Of a stretch of 20,174 bases of DNA, positions 19,460 through 20,174 are shown piece after piece. Position 1 is the stretch's first letter; each line of letters starts with the position of its first letter. A program made the translations under genes and the position numbers. A model generated the notes under the pieces. The model had not been told where the DNA came from, ran no database searches, and saw only the letters and a program-made list of their open reading frames with translations. The stretch covers positions 1 through 20,174 of IMG/VR virus record IMGVR_UViG_3300042451_002050; one strand, written 5' to 3'. This DNA comes from a virus.

Positions 19460-19897
19460 TTAGGATCGGTTCTTGAAGTACGCGGTGATCACGCTGCGAA
19501 AAGCACCGTGTTGCTCCAGTGCCTGGACGTCGTACAGGCTGACTTCGGACCTCGACCACACTCCCCCGTCGATCGTGGCCGTGGCCAGTGCTTCGTCGAG
19601 CTCGTGAGTCAAGTCCAACAGTTGTGCGAATCGCTCGGAGTCTTTGGCCGCTGTCTGGATGACGGCGACTTGGACTCCGAATTCAAACTCCCGGGTTGAA
19701 CGGGAAATCTTGGTCGAAGTGTTTTGCCTCGGTGCGACGACGATCCGTAGATCCTTTAGGTCTGCAACTTCGAACCTTGGCAAGTAATCGACTTTGAACG
19801 TATCGCCATCGATCGCGGAATTGGTTTCCGGATCGACGACTTCGGCGGCTGCGAGTGCTTCGACAACGTCTGCGAGTAGTTGACGAATCGGGCTCAT
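19460..19897 (-). CDS. Tail terminator / minor tail protein
   Basis: The 145-aa product begins with a helix (IRQLLADVVEALAAAEVV). It then shows strand-type segments FKVDYLPRFEVADLKDLRIVV, the 'STREFEFGVQVAVIQ' strand and the helix FAQLLDLTHELDEALATA, and ends in a strand and helix (FRSVITAYF). This helix-strand-strand-helix order is that of tail terminator (gpU-like) proteins, which cap the tail at the neck. It lies just upstream of the tail tube gene, as expected. Its ATG overlaps the stop of the preceding connector gene (ATGA at 19894-19897). Confidence 0.7.
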   Translation of the reverse strand: MSPIRQLLADVVEALAAAEVVDPETNSAIDGDTFKVDYLPRFEVADLKDLRIVVAPRQNTSTKISRSTREFEFGVQVAVIQTAAKDSERFAQLLDLTHELDEALATATIDGGVWSRSEVSLYDVQALEQHGAFRSVITAYFKNRS

Positions 19898-20174
19898 TGC
19901 TGCTTCGTGTGGATCCGCATTAGGTTTTCGCCAGGGTCGGCGAATCGCCAGACTGGCTGGCCAGTCATCGAGCGAACGATGTAGGTCTTGCCAGCGTCGG
20001 TGATTCGGTCCCCGTCTTCTGGGTCGTCATCGAACGGCCATTCGGTCTTGGCTATCAAGTAGTCTCGACTGACGGTCCGATGGATGAGCCCTTCGGTGTC
20101 TGAGGCTTCGAAGGGAGTCGATCCCCGCGTGGCCTTGATTGGTTTCTGGATTTTGCGTTTGATGTACAGGACAT
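19894..20174 (-). CDS. Head-tail connector / head closure protein, 5' end cut by window edge
   Basis: The frame is open from the right edge and ends in TGA overlapping the next ATG. Visible residues include KRKIQKPIKATRGSTPFEAS, then EGLIHRTVSRDYLIAK and DDPEDGDRITDAGKTYIVR. The end is GQPVWRFADPGENLMRIHTK followed by QQ. The final part ('G..YIV.....PVW.F.D.....LRIHTK') resembles small neck or head-closure proteins of siphoviruses, which sit between the portal ring and tail terminator. This agrees with the order connector, terminator, tube. The start lies outside the window. Confidence 0.65.
   Translation of the reverse strand, partial: VLYIKRKIQKPIKATRGSTPFEASDTEGLIHRTVSRDYLIAKTEWPFDDDPEDGDRITDAGKTYIVRSMTGQPVWRFADPGENLMRIHTKQQ

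Overview
The window reads as a tailed-phage (siphovirus-like) structural region, from either a free phage or a prophage. It has a dense, rightward accessory cluster at the left (1-5047, + strand) and one long leftward late operon (20174 to 5009, - strand). The two converge and overlap by 39 bp. I saw no tRNA, rRNA, integrase, attachment site, CRISPR array or transposase. Composition is moderately GC-rich. From memory, several families here (the tail assembly chaperone pair, the small 'YREPTxEDL' protein, the 136-aa virion protein, the 273-aa and 242-aa proteins) recur in phages and prophages of marine Planctomycetes such as Rhodopirellula. That host assignment is inference and was not tested by any search.

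Left arm (+): a metallophosphoesterase cut by the window edge; a fusion of two SH3-like barrels, a DUF4406-type nucleoside-deoxyribosyltransferase-like domain and a DUF6378-type domain; a chain of tiny genes coupled by TGATG/ATGA overlaps (a 29-aa membrane peptide, a 111-aa coiled coil, a 55-aa membrane peptide and a 102-aa unknown); an HNH nuclease; two very small ORFs, one a zinc ribbon; a modular 271-aa ORF; and a 113-aa ORF. From about 3037 on, this arm is punctuated by two unrelated families of direct repeats. Family A (four copies, 3037-3813) sits on gene ends, and in two copies it spans a stop-to-start junction. Family B (four copies, 4208-5039) is read as SPTLPPEGP on the + strand. Its last copy is also the 3' end of the terminase gene on the - strand.

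Right arm (-), in transcription order: a head-tail connector protein (cut by the window edge), tail terminator, major tail tube protein, an 81-aa unknown, tail assembly chaperone with a -1-frame extension ORF, a 149-aa unknown, a 201-aa virion-like protein, a LamG-type fibre or adhesin with C-terminal 22-residue repeats, 136-aa and 231-aa virion-like proteins, an HK97-gp10-like protein, tape measure protein, three probable tail-tip or minor virion proteins (one Cys-rich), a GT8-like glycosyltransferase, a divergent staphylococcal-nuclease-like protein, a Cys-rich zinc-finger-like protein, and the large terminase as last gene. Gaps are mostly 0-10 bp with many overlaps, so this is one polycistronic unit whose promoter and head genes (capsid, protease, portal) lie beyond the right edge. 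The order is unusual: terminase comes last, and fibre genes separate the tail chaperone from the tape measure gene.

The most interesting structure is the repeat-bounded module region next to the terminase 3' end. The repeats are placed so that recombination between copies would swap or delete small + strand genes while leaving the terminase C-terminus, its stop codon and the + strand reading frame intact.
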